Shown in pieces: positions 15,269-25,661 of a stretch of DNA of 64,000 nucleotides (position 1 is its first letter; each line of letters begins with the position of its first letter). This DNA is from Sphingomonas sp. ATCC 31555 (GTDB lineage Bacteria > Pseudomonadota > Alphaproteobacteria > Sphingomonadales > Sphingomonadaceae), in NCBI RefSeq assembly GCF_000282895.1, contig NZ_ALBQ01000011.1, positions 248,001 to 312,000 on the forward strand. Direction: 5' to 3'. Both the position numbers and the translations under genes were made by a program. Below the pieces are notes generated by a model that was not told the DNA's origin, ran no database searches, and saw only the letters and a program-made list of their open reading frames with translations.

Positions 15269-16828
15269 TCAGGGGCCGATGTCGATGGCGTCGGCCTGCG
15301 TTCTGGTGTGCGCACCGTCGTCGAAGCCGAGCGCCCGCGCGACCGGCCCGTTCCAGTCATAGGGGTCGGTGCGGACCGTTACCCGGCCGATCTCGTCGAC
15401 AAAGGCATTCTGGTAGAGCAGCCGCACCGGGATGCGTACCGGGAGGGCCACGAAGGTCTGCGCGCCGCTGGCGCTCGCCGCCTGCCAGCGATCGGCCACG
15501 CCTTCGTCCTCGGCAATGCGTTGCGCGAAGCCCAGCGCATCCTCCACCCGCACGCAGCCATGGCTGAGATGCCGCTGGCTGCGCTCGAACAGGGCCGGCG
15601 CACTGGTATCGTGGAGATAGATCGCCTGGTCATTGACCATGTCGAACTTGACCAGGCCCAGCGCATTGTCCGGCCCCGGCTGCTGGACGATATAGCCGCC
15701 CCGGCGCACCATGTTGTGGCTGGCGAGATAGTCCGGGCCGACATGCGCCAGCTCGGTATTTTCGATCGACTTGGGAATCGTCCAGGTGGGGTTGGCGACC
15801 AGCCGGTAGATCGGGGAGGAGAGCAGCGGCGTCTCGCGCCCTGGCTTGCCGACGATCACCTTGCGGCTGTCGACCAGGATGCCGTCGCGGTAATAAGCGA
15901 GGCGCGCGGCGGCGATATTGACGTCGATCCGCGTCGCCGGCGGATTGCGCGCCAGCCAGCGCAGCCGTTCGAGCGCCACGGCGAGCGTACGGGCGCGGTC
16001 GGCCGGGCTCAGGGTCAGCACTTGGATCGTGCGCGGACCGACGACCCCGTCCTCGACAAGGCCATAGTCGCGCTGCAGCGCGCGCACCGCATCGGCGATG
16101 TCGCTGGTATAGAGGTGAGACGGGGCGGGGGCCGAGGGCGAGGTCGTACCGAGGTCCAGCAGATAGCCTTCCGCTGCGAGTTGCTTGACGATCGCCGGAA
16201 CGCGATCGTCGCGGTCGCCAGGGCGGATCAGGCCGTCCGCAGCGATTTGGGGGGCGGAGCCGCTGCCGAGGCGCTGCTCTGCCACCGCGGCGCGATAGGC
16301 CTCGGAAAGGCGGCGATAGTCTGCGTCCTGCGGGACAAGGCCGGCAAGCCAGGCGGGCAGGTCGCCGCGGTCGAGCGCGGTGGCAAGCCCCCCTGCGATG
16401 TCGACGTCGGGGCGGGGCAGGGTGTAGACGGCGTGCAGCGTTGCCGGATCCACTACGCCCATGGCCAGCGCGCGGGCATAGCGCAGCGCGGCGCGCGTGC
16501 GTGCGACATCCAGCGCCTCGGGACTTGCGGCAGGCTCGACAGAGGACGGGAAGGACAGTCGATCCAGCCCATGATCGGCACGGTGCGCGATCGCATTTTC
16601 GAGGGCGCGCGCGGCCGCGTCGGTCCAAACGAGGCGCCACTGTGCCCGATCATAGAAGCGCTGAAGCTCGGGCTCGGTTGCGAGCGACCGGAGCGCAGCC
16701 TGCGCCTGCCCCGCGGACATGAGAACAGCGGCACCCTGGCGAACGGCAGCGGCGGCAGCGGGAGGTGCAACGGACAGGAGAAGGGGGGCTGCAACCATGC
16801 AGCGAAACCGAAGGTTTGAAACAGTCAT
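15269..16828 (-). CDS. YcbB-type L,D-transpeptidase, periplasmic
   Basis: The 519-residue protein begins with a signal peptide (MTVSNLRFRCMVAAPLLLSVAP). A peptidoglycan-binding-like domain around SDIADAVRALQRDYGLVEDGVVGPRTI comes before the YkuD catalytic domain, whose motif is SQRHLSHGCVRVED with the nucleophilic Cys. Such enzymes make 3-3 peptidoglycan cross-links and can bypass beta-lactam-sensitive D,D-transpeptidases. The length matches E. coli YcbB (LdtD), which has the same scaffold-plus-insert build. It converges on the antiporter gene. Confidence 0.93.
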   Translation of the reverse strand: MTVSNLRFRCMVAAPLLLSVAPPAAAAAVRQGAAVLMSAGQAQAALRSLATEPELQRFYDRAQWRLVWTDAAARALENAIAHRADHGLDRLSFPSSVEPAASPEALDVARTRAALRYARALAMGVVDPATLHAVYTLPRPDVDIAGGLATALDRGDLPAWLAGLVPQDADYRRLSEAYRAAVAEQRLGSGSAPQIAADGLIRPGDRDDRVPAIVKQLAAEGYLLDLGTTSPSAPAPSHLYTSDIADAVRALQRDYGLVEDGVVGPRTIQVLTLSPADRARTLAVALERLRWLARNPPATRIDVNIAAARLAYYRDGILVDSRKVIVGKPGRETPLLSSPIYRLVANPTWTIPKSIENTELAHVGPDYLASHNMVRRGGYIVQQPGPDNALGLVKFDMVNDQAIYLHDTSAPALFERSQRHLSHGCVRVEDALGFAQRIAEDEGVADRWQAASASGAQTFVALPVRIPVRLLYQNAFVDEIGRVTVRTDPYDWNGPVARALGFDDGAHTRTQADAIDIGP

Positions 16829-16900
16829 GTCTTTGCAAACGCACCCGCGCCGCCGATCGGTCCATCGTGCCTGTGCCCCGCTTTGGCGGGCGGGTCGCGG

Positions 16901-18610
16901 ATGACCCCGGCGATTCTCAGCGCCGCCGTCTTGCTGGGCGCGCTGGTGTTGTTCGTTTCGGAACGCGTGCGCCACGACCTTGTCGCGCTGCTGGCGCTGC
17001 TCGCCTGCGTGCTGCTCGGCCTTACGCCACCGGGAGAGGCCTTTGCCGGCTTCGCCGATCCCGCCGTGATCGCGGTCGCGGCGGTGCTGGTGATCGGTCG
17101 CGCGATCGAGCTGTCCGGCGTCGCTGCCAGCGTATCGCGGGCGCTGATGCCGGCGCGTGCAGGCTTTACCGTCCGGCTCGCGGTGTTGCTGGTGTTGGGC
17201 GCGTTCCTTTCCGCCTTCATGAACAACATCGCCGCGCTCGTCGTCACCATGCCGATCGCCGCGCAGGTGGCGCGCGAGGCCAAGCGGCCGCCTGCCGCGA
17301 CGCTGATGCCGCTCGCCTTCGCCACCATTCTGGGCGGCATGACGACGCTGATCGGGACGCCCGCCAATCTCATCCTGTCCTCGGTGCGCGCCAAGGAGCT
17401 GGGCACGGGCTTCGGCTTCTTCCAGATGGCGCCGGTGGGGGTGGCGGTTTCGGCGGTGGGGCTTCTGTACCTCGTGCTGGTCGGCTGGCGGCTGCTGCCG
17501 GTGCGACAGGGGATGGACCGTCCGGCGCGGCCGCCTTGGCGGGTGTACGAGCTGACCGCCCGAGAGGCCCTGCCGTTCGCAACCCTGCTCCCCCGTCTAC
17601 GGGCGGCAGCAGTCCGTCTGCTTGCCGTCTTCCGGGAGGGGCATCGCGTGCATCCCGAGGTGCAGGTGGAAGCGGGCGACCGGCTGCTGGTCGTGTCGCG
17701 CCGCCAGCAATGGGACGCTGCCGACGCGGCCGGGCTCGCGGCCGACCTCCATGCGGCGGACGACGACAGCGTCACGGCGCGCGTGGTCGTGGCGCACGGC
17801 TCGTTCCTCATCGGGCTCAGCCATGAGGCGGTTCGTATCCGCAGCGGCGATACGCTGACGGTCGTCGCCGTGGGACCGCGGGCCGCGCGACGGCGCGCGC
17901 CGCTGCCCTCGCTGCGAATCGAGGCCGGCGACCAGCTGTTCGTGCGCGGCCGCCCGGCGGACCTTGCCGAGTTTGTCGGCAGTGCCCGGCTGCTCGAGAT
18001 CGACCGGGTGGATCGCCTGCCGGTCGCCCGCCGCCGCGCGGCTCCGGTCGTGGCAATTTTCCTAGCCGCGATTCTCGCGATCGTCGGGTTCGGGGCGCTG
18101 CCAGCGCTCGCCTTTCTTGCCGCTGCCGTCGTGCTGGTCGCGACGCGGCTGATCGGCGCCGACGATGTCTACCAGGCGATCGACTGGAGCGTGATCGTGC
18201 TGCTCGCGGCGATGATCCCGGTGGGCCACAGCTTCGAGACGAGCGGTGCCGCCGCCATCGCCGCCCAGTGGCTGGGGACGACGCTTGCGGGGCTGCCGCC
18301 CGTGGCGGTGATCGCCGCGCTGTGCGGCATGACCCTCTTGTTGTCGATCTTCCTCAACAACGTCGCGACCGCGATCATCATGGGCCCGCTCGCCATCGAT
18401 GCCGCGCGGGTGCTTGGGATCGCACCCGATGCCGCACTGCTGGCGGTGTTGATCGGCACGTCGGCGGACTTCCTCACGCCGATCGGCCACCAGAACAATC
18501 TTTTGGTCATGGGGCCGGGCGGTTATCGCTTCACCGATTACGCGCGCATGGGCGCGCTGCTGGTGGTGCTGGTGGTCGGAACGGCGGCGGTGGTGCTCGC
18601 TCTCCCGTAG
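16901..18610 (+). CDS. SLC13-type permease with two internal TrkA-C domains
   Basis: The 569-residue protein has two blocks of membrane helices (about residues 1-205 and 385-569). Between them two RCK_C/TrkA-C-like segments read EVQVEAGDRLLVVSR and AVRIRSGDTLTVVAV. The transport halves contain MNNIAALVVTMPIA with TTLIGTPANLIL, and LNNVATAIIMGPLAI with FLTPIGHQNNLLV, the repeated substrate/Na+ motifs of the DASS family. Ligands may be sulfate, dicarboxylates or other anions. ATG 16901 is used; the ribosome site is weak. MgtC follows after 39 bases. Confidence 0.88.
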   Translation: MTPAILSAAVLLGALVLFVSERVRHDLVALLALLACVLLGLTPPGEAFAGFADPAVIAVAAVLVIGRAIELSGVAASVSRALMPARAGFTVRLAVLLVLGAFLSAFMNNIAALVVTMPIAAQVAREAKRPPAATLMPLAFATILGGMTTLIGTPANLILSSVRAKELGTGFGFFQMAPVGVAVSAVGLLYLVLVGWRLLPVRQGMDRPARPPWRVYELTAREALPFATLLPRLRAAAVRLLAVFREGHRVHPEVQVEAGDRLLVVSRRQQWDAADAAGLAADLHAADDDSVTARVVVAHGSFLIGLSHEAVRIRSGDTLTVVAVGPRAARRRAPLPSLRIEAGDQLFVRGRPADLAEFVGSARLLEIDRVDRLPVARRRAAPVVAIFLAAILAIVGFGALPALAFLAAAVVLVATRLIGADDVYQAIDWSVIVLLAAMIPVGHSFETSGAAAIAAQWLGTTLAGLPPVAVIAALCGMTLLLSIFLNNVATAIIMGPLAIDAARVLGIAPDAALLAVLIGTSADFLTPIGHQNNLLVMGPGGYRFTDYARMGALLVVLVVGTAAVVLALP

Positions 18611-18649
18611 CATGGCGCAACCCCGCGGGGGACCATCCGTTTCCCAGGT

Positions 18650-19111
18650 ATGGAGCCAGGAACCTTCTCTCCGATCCACATCCCCTGGGGCGAGGCGCTG
18701 CTGCGGATCGGCGCCTCGCTGCTCCTGCCGCTGCTGATCGGGCTAGAGCGGTTCCTCCGCCGCAAGCCAATCGACTATTGTCCGTTTGTAATCGTGTCGC
18801 TGGGGGCCTGCGCGCTCTCGCTGGCGATCCTGGAACTCGCGGTGCGCACACGGGATCCGCAGCTGGACGTAGGGCCTGGCCGGGTCTTCGCGGGCGTGAT
18901 CACCGGGATCGGCTTTCTTGGTGCCGGCGCGATGTTCCGCGAGGAGAATTATGTGAAGGGGGCAGGGTCCGCCGCGTCAATCTGGGCGGCGGGCGTGATC
19001 GGCATTTTGTGCGGCATCGGCATGCTTTGGCTTGCCGGCATCCTGGCCTCGTCGGTGCTGCTCCTCCTGCTGGTAAGCGGCCCCTTCACGCAGAAATATG
19101 ATGCGGAGTGA
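18650..19111 (+). CDS. MgtC/SapB-family membrane protein
   Basis: The 153-residue protein has four to five membrane segments with the MgtC signatures GLERFLRRKP and RVFAGVITGIGFLGAGAMFRE. It lacks the C-terminal ACT-like domain of virulence-type MgtC (usually about 230 residues), so it belongs to the short SapB-like group. MgtC proteins are tied to growth in low magnesium and to control of ATP synthase in pathogens; the role here is unknown. It abuts the convergent DUF1328 gene with no gap. Confidence 0.9.
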   Translation: MEPGTFSPIHIPWGEALLRIGASLLLPLLIGLERFLRRKPIDYCPFVIVSLGACALSLAILELAVRTRDPQLDVGPGRVFAGVITGIGFLGAGAMFREENYVKGAGSAASIWAAGVIGILCGIGMLWLAGILASSVLLLLLVSGPFTQKYDAE

Positions 19112-19285
19112 TCAGGTCGCCTTCTTGTAGATCGTGAAGCCTAGCACGAAGAGCACCAGCGCAACCACGAGCGCGATCCAGAACAGAAGCTTGGCGATGC
19201 CCCAGGCTGCTGCTGCGGGGCCGCCGAAGCCCAGCACACCCAGCACGGCGGCAAGAATGGCGAAGATGAGGGCCCATTTGATCAT
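19112..19285 (-). CDS. DUF1328-family small membrane protein
   Basis: The 57-residue protein [20 protein letters not shown], then [20 protein letters not shown] and ending TIYKKAT, has two hydrophobic helices and is a standard DUF1328 (YtjA-like) protein. It is too short to stand out among longer frames but is unambiguous. The family is often found in general-stress regulons of alphaproteobacteria. It lies 60 bases after the PRC-barrel gene, separated by a perfect 16-bp palindrome (19315-19330), and probably shares its stress promoter. Confidence 0.93.
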   Translation of the reverse strand: MIKWALIFAILAAVLGVLGFGGPAAAAWGIAKLLFWIALVVALVLFVLGFTIYKKAT

Positions 19286-19314
19286 GGCGTGTTCCTATCC
19301 GTTGGAGGGGTGGG

Positions 19315-19330
19315 GGCGGCGATCGCCGCC
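19315..19330. repeat. perfect palindrome GGCGGCGATCGCCGCC
   Basis: A 16-bp self-complementary sequence between the PRC-barrel and DUF1328 genes. As RNA it could form a short hairpin between two genes of one transcript. No U-run follows. Confidence 0.6.
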
Positions 19331-19345
19331 GCACCCTTGCCGTCG

Positions 19346-19705
19346 TCAGGCGTAATAGCCGGTGACCTGCGCCTCATAGGCGCGATCCCAGACCGGCTCG
19401 TGGTCCCGCGCATAATGCGGTCCACCGCGCAACTGGTCCGCGTCACGCTGGACGACATAGCCCGAGCGCTCCTCGTCATAGGTGAGCTCGTTCCACGGCA
19501 GCGGGAAATAGTCCTCGCCCATGCCGAGGAAGCCGCCATAGCTCACCACGGCATGGCGAACCTTGCCGTCACGCTTGCCGAGCATGAGGTGGTGGATCGA
19601 GCCGATCTTCTCTCCGTCACGGCCATAGACGGCCGTTCCCTCGACCTTGGCGGACGAGATCATGTCCTGGGTTTCGTTGCGATCGAGCGTGTTGTTGTCT
19701 GCCAT
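19346..19705 (-). CDS. PRC-barrel domain protein, general-stress type
   Basis: The 119-residue soluble protein contains a PRC-barrel (residues about 15-90): ISSAKVEGTAVYGRDGEKIGSI, then GKVRHAVVSYGGFLGMGEDYFPLPW. Such stand-alone PRC proteins are common members of the PhyR/EcfG stress regulon in sphingomonads and rhizobia, but their biochemical role is not settled. A consensus EcfG promoter lies about 120 bases upstream, and the DUF1328 gene follows. Confidence 0.88.
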   Translation of the reverse strand: MADNNTLDRNETQDMISSAKVEGTAVYGRDGEKIGSIHHLMLGKRDGKVRHAVVSYGGFLGMGEDYFPLPWNELTYDEERSGYVVQRDADQLRGGPHYARDHEPVWDRAYEAQVTGYYA

Positions 19706-19822
19706 TGGGCATCTCCTTTCGGATGGTGGATGGTCCCTTTGGGCGTTCCCTGAACGCGCCGCCCGTGGCGCCCCGATCGGGCGCTCGATATGCTGCAGCG
19801 ATATCGTGGCGGTCTCTAGGGC

Positions 19823-19847
19823 AACGGGTCGTACCCGATCATGTTCC
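19823..19847 (-). promoter_or_regulatory. EcfG-type general-stress promoter for PRC-barrel/DUF1328
   Basis: On the minus strand GGAAC (19847-19843) is followed after 16 bases by CGTT (19826-19823), the consensus for alphaproteobacterial EcfG sigma factors. The predicted leader to the PRC-barrel ATG is about 110 nucleotides. The rest of the 19706-19934 spacer shows nothing else. Confidence 0.72.
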
Positions 19848-19934
19848 GTGGAAAAGGATTAATTCCCGAATTGCAGTGCTGGAGGGCTGTTATCTGCGCT
19901 GGAGCGATCTCCGGCTTCGACCATCGTTAGGCGA

Positions 19935-21842
<1,908 letters not shown>

Positions 21843-21907
21843 ATGTGCACGCTGAACGCCCGTCGGGCGAAAAGGTGGCCGCAACTGCCGTCGCGCCACC
21901 CGGGGGC

Positions 21908-22186
21908 TCAATGCGGTGCCAGCCCCAGTTCGACGCCGGTCTTGTCGTGGAGTGCGAAGCGATCGACGATGTCTGCGCTCGCACGGTTATAGCCGACCAC
22001 CTCGACGTCGCGGCCGTCGCGACAAAGCCGCGCGACGATCTTGTCGAGCGCGCCGACGCCGGAGATGTCCCAGAAATGGGCCGCCGTCACGTCGATCACC
22101 ACCTGGCCCGCGCGATCCTCCCCTTGGAAGGCGCGGGCGAAGCGGTTGACCGAGGCGAAGAAGATTTCGCCCGAGACCCGTAAGGT
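21908..22186 (-). pseudogene. SulP-family anion transporter, C-terminal STAS fragment
   Basis: About 92 residues remain. TLRVSGEIFFASVNRFARAF, QVVIDVTAAHFWDISGVGALDKIV and GYNRASADIVDRF are characteristic of the STAS domain at the end of SulP sulfate/bicarbonate permeases. The membrane part (about 400 residues) is gone. Similarity stops at about 22186, where the opposite strand begins to resemble an IS1182-type transposase, so an insertion followed by deletion probably destroyed the gene. Confidence 0.75.
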
Positions 22187-22193
22187 CACGCAC

Positions 22194-22442
22194 TCTATCC
22201 ACGAAGGCGCTCGTGACCTGGCCCGCGATATTGCCACCACCCACGCCTATGTAAGCTCCCGTCGCCAGCGCAAGAAGGTCCAGATGCTGTTTGCGCCCCT
22301 CAAGCGCATCCTGAAGCTCGATCGTTTGCGCCTGCGAGGTTCCAACGGCGCAAAAGACGAGTTCCTCCTCGCCGCTACCGCCCAGAACCTCCGCAAGATG
22401 GCCAAGTTGATCCCGATGCCAACACGGATGGCACCCGCCTGA
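22194..22442 (+). pseudogene. IS1182-type transposase, C-terminal fragment
   Basis: The frame SIHEGARDLARDIATTHAY, then RRQRKKVQMLFAPLKRILKL and NLRKMAKLIPMP matches the last 80 or so residues of IS1182-family DDE transposases. The R-K-K-V-x-M-L-F-x-x-L-K-R motif carries the region of the final catalytic Glu (here RKKVQ, where Glu is expected). The N-terminal three quarters are missing. The following bases to about 22525, including CTTTTCAACACAATC, look like the right end of such an element. Confidence 0.75.
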
Positions 22443-22679
22443 GGTGCGCGCGCGCCTGGCTCCATTTCAAACCACGGGCATGCCTGCCGTCGACTCCCAC
22501 CTTTTCAACACAATCGCCCGAAAGCGTACTGCGAAGCGTACCCAATACTACCAAATGGGTTCGATAGGCGAGGGTTCGTGTCCGGGTTTCGGAACCAAGT
22601 TTTGGTGAGCCACGAGTGGGTCACGGCATTCTGGGGACGCAAAAAATGTCAGTTTTCTGGGGTTTCTGGAGGTGGATGT
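22443..22679. other. right end of IS remnant and unassigned sequence
   Basis: No gene is supported. The first 80 or so bases appear to be the trailing end of the IS1182-like element. From 22550 to 22679 the sequence is less GC-rich and has the repeated phrase TTTCTGG near 22655-22669. Confidence 0.4.
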
Positions 22680-22698
22680 GAGTCCGGCTAGGGCACCA
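22680..22698 (+). mobile_element. candidate attachment site (right), near copy of the tRNA-Leu 3' end
   Basis: GAGTCCGGCTAGGGCACCA differs from the tRNA-Leu end at 7247-7266 by one substitution and one missing G. It is in the same orientation and not part of a tRNA here. It could be the right boundary of the island that starts with the integrase remnant. Confidence 0.45.
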
Positions 22699-23012
22699 GT
22701 ACATATTGGAACGCAGCGATCCGCGCGATCAGCGCGTCCAACGACCAGACCGGTCGGCCGTTCGCAACAGGCGCGCCGCGAGGAAGTCGCGACGTCTGCT
22801 GATGCCTCGCTATCCCGAGCGCGAGAGGGGTGAACCCCGTCCTGCCGCGCCGGCGTGAAGGCCGGGCTGGCGGAGAGTGTCGCAAGTATCGCCGCTCTGA
22901 CGGTAAGGCCGCACGGCCAGGAGGGCGGCCGGAGCATCGGAGCGAGCCTGCTTTTTGGCCGCGCGCCTGCATCGCTTGGGGAACGCGCTGTGATTCCTGG
23001 CATTTATTGTCG
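22699..23012. other. intergenic region before the histidine phosphatase
   Basis: Frames are open on both strands but none has a recognisable product or a consistent start. No promoter of known type was found. Confidence 0.4.
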
Positions 23013-23774
23013 ATGACTTCCGTTACCTCCAGATGGCCGGCGCGGCTGTGGCTGATCCGGCATGGCCAAAGCGCCGGCAATGTCGCCAGAGATGCAGCGC
23101 ATTACGCCGGAGCGGAACGCATAACGCTCGACCATCGCGACGTGGATGTGCCGCTTTCTGCGCTCGGGGAGCGCCAAGCGATGGCGCTCGGACGATGGTT
23201 CGCCGCGGGCGAGGGACACGGCCAGCCAGAAGTGATTCTTTGCAGCCCCTATGTTCGCGCGCATGCGACCGCACGGCTGTTGCGCGACGCCCATCGCGGC
23301 TTGCCCAACGCCATCATCTGCGCCGACGAGCGGCTGCGCGAGAAAGAGTTCGGGATTCTGGACGGATACACCACTGCGGGCATCGCCGCGCAAATCCCGG
23401 AGCAGGCCGAGTTCCGGCGGCTGCTGGGCAAGTTCTACCACCGGCCGCCAGGCGGCGAGAGCTGGTGCGACGTTATCCTGCGGCTGCGCTCACTGCTCGA
23501 CACGGTGTCGCTGCATTATGCGGGAAGGCCGGTGATGATCGTCGCCCATCAGGTTGTCGTGCTGTGCCTGCGGTACATTCTGGAGGGATTGAGCGAGGCG
23601 GAGATCCTGGCGATCGACCGCGCCGGAGACGTCGCCAACTGTTCGGTCACCGAATATGAGTGTGGGGAAGGGGGTATGCAGCTGGTGCGCTATAACGTCA
23701 CCGCGCCGATGGAGGAGAGCACATCCGCCCGGGTGACGACATCGCCCGATGCAATGGTGGGAGCGCGGGGGTGA
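23013..23774 (+). CDS. histidine phosphatase superfamily protein (phosphoglycerate mutase-like)
   Basis: The 253-residue protein has the catalytic RHG motif in LWLIRHGQSAGN, plus SPYVRAHATA, DERLREKEFGILDGYT and IVAHQVVVLCLRYIL, the last holding the second active-site His. These are the elements of branch-1 histidine phosphatases. The specific substrate is unknown. The tail of about 25 residues is not conserved. It overlaps nnrD by four bases, so the two are translated together; the phosphatase might act on a sugar or nucleotide phosphate. Confidence 0.88.
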   Translation: MTSVTSRWPARLWLIRHGQSAGNVARDAAHYAGAERITLDHRDVDVPLSALGERQAMALGRWFAAGEGHGQPEVILCSPYVRAHATARLLRDAHRGLPNAIICADERLREKEFGILDGYTTAGIAAQIPEQAEFRRLLGKFYHRPPGGESWCDVILRLRSLLDTVSLHYAGRPVMIVAHQVVVLCLRYILEGLSEAEILAIDRAGDVANCSVTEYECGEGGMQLVRYNVTAPMEESTSARVTTSPDAMVGARG

Positions 23775-24652
23775 TCGCGCTGGATCGCGCCTGGCTGGCC
23801 GCCCATCCGCTGCCGCCCTGCGAGCACGCGACCGACAAGAATGCGCGCGGGCGCGTCCTGATCGCGGGCGGCGCGGAGCGGGTTCCGGGCGCCCTGCGGT
23901 TGACCGGCGAGGCCGCGCTGCGCACCGGTGCAGGCAAGGTCCAGCTGGCGACGGTGGAGCGCGCGGCGCTCGCGCTTGGCATGGCGATGCCGGAGGCCGC
24001 GGTGTTCGGGCTTCCGGCGAACGCGGCGGGTGAGCTGGGCGGCGACGCCGGACCGATGCTGGCAGGGTTACTGGAGCGGTGCGACTCGCTTGTTCTGGGC
24101 CCTGGGACAGGGAGCGCTGCGGACGCCGGGGCGATAGTGGATACAGTGCTCACCTTCTCGCGCGACCGGCCTGCGCTACTGCTGGACGCGGCCATGCTGG
24201 CGGTTCTGGGGCCGCGCGCGGCGATGGTCAAAGGGCGCGAGCGCGCGGCCGTGCTGACGCCCCATCCTGGCGAGATGGCGACGCTGATGGACGAAGAGCC
24301 CGAACGGATTGCGCGCGAGCCTGCCACCGTTGCGCGGGCGGCTGCGGAACGGTTTGGCGCCGTGGTGGCGCTGAAGGGGCCGGAGACGCATATCGCCACG
24401 CCCGATGGCCGGGTATTGCGGTATCCCGGCGGCGGCCCCGGCCTCGCAACCGGAGGCTCCGGCGACGTGTTGGCCGGTGCGATCGGCGGGCTGCTCGCGC
24501 GGGGCGCCGATCCGCTGCCGGCGACCGCCTGGGGCGTGTGGCTGCATGGCGAAGCAGGCCGGCAGCTGGCGGAACGTGTCGGTCCCATCGGCTTTCTAGG
24601 TCGGGAACTGCCCTCGGCGTTTCCGACGCTGATGGCCGCAGGCGAGCTTTGA
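23771..24652 (+). CDS. nnrD: ADP/ATP-dependent (S)-NAD(P)H-hydrate dehydratase, stand-alone
   Basis: The 293-residue protein is a ribokinase-fold enzyme that repairs hydrated NADH and NADPH. Motifs seen are LTPHPGEMATLM, VALKGPETHIATPDGR and GLATGGSGDVLAGAIGGLLARG, the nucleotide-binding and catalytic loop of the YjeF C-terminal domain. The YjeF N-terminal epimerase domain normally fused in many bacteria is absent, and no separate epimerase gene lies nearby. The GTG start at 23771 overlaps the previous stop. Confidence 0.92.
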   Translation: MIALDRAWLAAHPLPPCEHATDKNARGRVLIAGGAERVPGALRLTGEAALRTGAGKVQLATVERAALALGMAMPEAAVFGLPANAAGELGGDAGPMLAGLLERCDSLVLGPGTGSAADAGAIVDTVLTFSRDRPALLLDAAMLAVLGPRAAMVKGRERAAVLTPHPGEMATLMDEEPERIAREPATVARAAAERFGAVVALKGPETHIATPDGRVLRYPGGGPGLATGGSGDVLAGAIGGLLARGADPLPATAWGVWLHGEAGRQLAERVGPIGFLGRELPSAFPTLMAAGEL

Positions 24653-24875
24653 CCTTCCAGAGATGCTTACGTCCCGGCGGCCGTGGTGCGGACGAGCGCG
24701 ATGCATCGGCTCATCATCCTTCCCGGATCGCAGATTTAGCGTTCGCGCCGCGGACCCGGCGTCGCTGCCTGGCGTTGAAGACAAGGCGTTCTTTTGTCAC
24801 AACGGCTTACCCCATTGCCAACCATGCTGCCGTCGACCTGCCTGCACGGCAGCGCGGGCAGCACCGGAGCAATCC

Positions 24876-25661
24876 ATGACCCGGTTAGAAGCACCTCGCG
24901 ACGAAGGACGACAAGGCCGGTGTGGCATCGACGCGCAGGACAAGCGGGTCGCACAGCGCGGGCGGTGGATCGCTGCGGCGATCGGGGGCGCCTGGCTGGC
25001 CGTGCATGTCGGGTGCATCTTCTTCTGGCGCTGGAGCATCGCCGCCGCGCCGCTGGCGGTGTTCATCGTCCTGCTACAGGCCTGGCTCAGCACCGGGCTG
25101 TTCATTGTCGCGCATGATTGCATGCATGGATCGCTTGCACCGGGCAGGCCGAGATGGAACGCGGTTGTGGGAGCGCTCTGCCTGGGCGCATATGCCGGCC
25201 TTTCCTACGCCGTCCTGCTGCCCAAGCACCACGCCCATCATGCGGCACCCGGCAGTGCCGACGACCCAGACTTCCATGCCGACGCGCCGCAGCGTGCACT
25301 ACCCTGGTTCGGATCCTTCTTCCGGACCTATTATACGCACGGCCAGCTCGCCCGGATCACCGCGGCGGCGATCGTCTATCTGCTGCTGGGGGCGTCGCTG
25401 CTCAACATCGTCGTCTTCTGGGCGGTGCCCGCGCTGCTGGCGCTGGGGCAGTTGTTCCTGTTCGGCACTTATCTGCCGCACCGCCATGATGGCCGGCCGT
25501 TTGCCGACAAACATCATGCGCGCAGCAACACGCTGGGGCCGATGCTGTCGCTGATTACCTGCTTCCACTTCGGTGCCTATCATCACGAACATCACCTGAG
25601 CCCCGGCACACCCTGGTGGCGGCTGCCGGCACTCAGGCGGGAGCGGCTAGCGCGGCGTTGA
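24876..25661 (+). CDS. crtW: beta-carotene 4-ketolase CrtW
   Basis: The 261-residue membrane di-iron enzyme adds a keto group at C4 of the beta-ionone ring, giving echinenone, canthaxanthin or, with hydroxylation, astaxanthin-type pigments. Its histidine boxes are VAHDCMHGSL, PKHHAHHAAPG, TYLPHR with DKHHARS, and CFHFGAYHHEHHLSPG followed by TPWWRLP, the CrtW pattern. ATG 24876 follows CCGGAG. It overlaps the convergent glycosyltransferase gene by 29 bases. Core carotenoid genes (crtE, crtB, crtI, crtY) are not in this window. Confidence 0.93.
   Translation: MTRLEAPRDEGRQGRCGIDAQDKRVAQRGRWIAAAIGGAWLAVHVGCIFFWRWSIAAAPLAVFIVLLQAWLSTGLFIVAHDCMHGSLAPGRPRWNAVVGALCLGAYAGLSYAVLLPKHHAHHAAPGSADDPDFHADAPQRALPWFGSFFRTYYTHGQLARITAAAIVYLLLGASLLNIVVFWAVPALLALGQLFLFGTYLPHRHDGRPFADKHHARSNTLGPMLSLITCFHFGAYHHEHHLSPGTPWWRLPALRRERLARR

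Noticed and set aside
22548..23003. Minus-strand frame of 151 codons near the candidate right attachment site
   Set aside because: Low-complexity Arg/Ser/Pro composition and no domain; crosses the IS remnant and attachment repeat.
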